Shown in pieces: positions 13,839-14,228 of a stretch of 14,228 nt of DNA (within the stretch, counting starts at the first letter, position 1; each line of letters begins with the position of its first letter). Both the position numbers and the translations under genes were made by a program. The stretch comes from Rhodobacterales bacterium UBA3089 (GTDB taxonomy: Bacteria; Pseudomonadota; Alphaproteobacteria; Rhodobacterales; Rhodobacteraceae), in contig DFBD01000213.1 in the NCBI GenBank assembly GCA_002367255.1, positions 11,255 through 25,482 on the forward strand, given 5' to 3'. The notes under the pieces were generated by a model. It did no database searches and was not told where the DNA came from. It worked only from the letters and a program-made list of their open reading frames with translations.

Positions 13839-14228
13839 TTATCCAAGTAACTCTACTAACAGCGCTTTCGCCGAGTTGCTTCGCGGCTGCCATAGCCCCC
13901 GGTCAATCGCTTCCTGAAACTTTTCGGCCATTTCGCGAAGGGCAACAGGGTTGGCGTCTTCGATGAATTCGCGGGTCTCGTCGTCTTCGATAAACGCCGC
14001 GTGAACCAGATCGAAGTGGTGGTTTTTTACCGCCTTGGTGGTAGCTGCAAAGGCGAACATATAGTCCACCGTGGCCGCCATTTCGAACGCGCCTTTATAA
14101 CCGTGGCGTTTGACGCCCTCGATCCATTTGGGGTTCACCACGCGGGAGCGGACGACGCGGGACATTTCCTCGTCCAGCGTGCGGATTACGGGGCGCTCAG
14201 GGCGCGAGTGGTCGTTGTGGTAAACCTT
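13839..14228 (-). CDS. cobN: Cobaltochelatase large subunit CobN, C-terminal part only
   Basis: CobN is the large subunit of the ATP-dependent CobNST complex, which inserts cobalt into hydrogenobyrinic acid a,c-diamide late in the aerobic route. Only the last 129 residues are visible; the frame is open to the window edge. Full-length CobN has well over 1200 residues. The visible part begins KVYHNDHSRPERPVIRTL and contains NPKWIEGVKRHGYKGAFEMAA, DYMFAFAATT, and near the end RGLWQPRSNSAKALL, all typical of the CobN/magnesium-chelatase H C-terminus. It converges on nadC with 92 bases between stops. An ATG at 14165 is internal, not a start. Confidence 0.97.
   Translation of the reverse strand, partial: KVYHNDHSRPERPVIRTLDEEMSRVVRSRVVNPKWIEGVKRHGYKGAFEMAATVDYMFAFAATTKAVKNHHFDLVHAAFIEDDETREFIEDANPVALREMAEKFQEAIDRGLWQPRSNSAKALLVELLG

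Overview
The window holds a cobalamin (vitamin B12) biosynthesis locus. It most likely comes from an alphaproteobacterium of the Rhodobacterales (Roseobacter group). This is inferred from the set of aerobic-type Cob enzymes, a CbiG-CobJ fusion, a long histidine-tailed CbiX, a CobN-type late cobaltochelatase, an FNR-type box of the TTGAT-N4-ATCAA form, and recurrent short intergenic elements. I could not run any search, so the taxonomy rests on recognised protein families.

Positions 1-8275, all on the minus strand, form one tightly packed operon. Transcript order is a 49-residue secreted or membrane peptide, cbiX, cobH, cobL, cobI, cbiG-cobJ, cobM, cobA and cobB, which runs off the left edge. 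Four junctions are ATGA stop/start overlaps and one is a 13-base overlap. Only two junctions have a true spacer, and both contain the same 28-base element. The first small gene is preceded by a 199-base non-coding leader that can fold into a three-way-junction RNA followed by a hairpin covering the ribosome binding site. This is the best candidate here for an undescribed regulatory system.

Positions 8475-11032 interrupt the B12 theme. They hold a four-helix membrane protein (minus strand) with a palindrome inside its promoter, an intergenic stretch of about 430 bases, a small heat-shock protein (plus strand) behind a perfect FNR-type site, and a short-chain dehydrogenase (minus strand) bracketed by two related palindromic repeats.

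Positions 11033-14228 return to cofactor metabolism. cobO (minus strand) is divergent from nadA-nadC (plus strand), and the 3' end of cobN (minus strand) converges on nadC.

Working together, CobA, CobI, CobJ, CobM, CobL and CobH build the corrin ring. CobB amidates it, CobN (with CobS and CobT, not in the window) inserts cobalt, and CobO adenosylates it. CbiX and the small peptide are probably linked to cobalt handling. NadA and NadC make nicotinate mononucleotide, an NAD precursor that is also used in lower-ligand activation. CobG or CobZ, CobF and CobK are not seen in the window.
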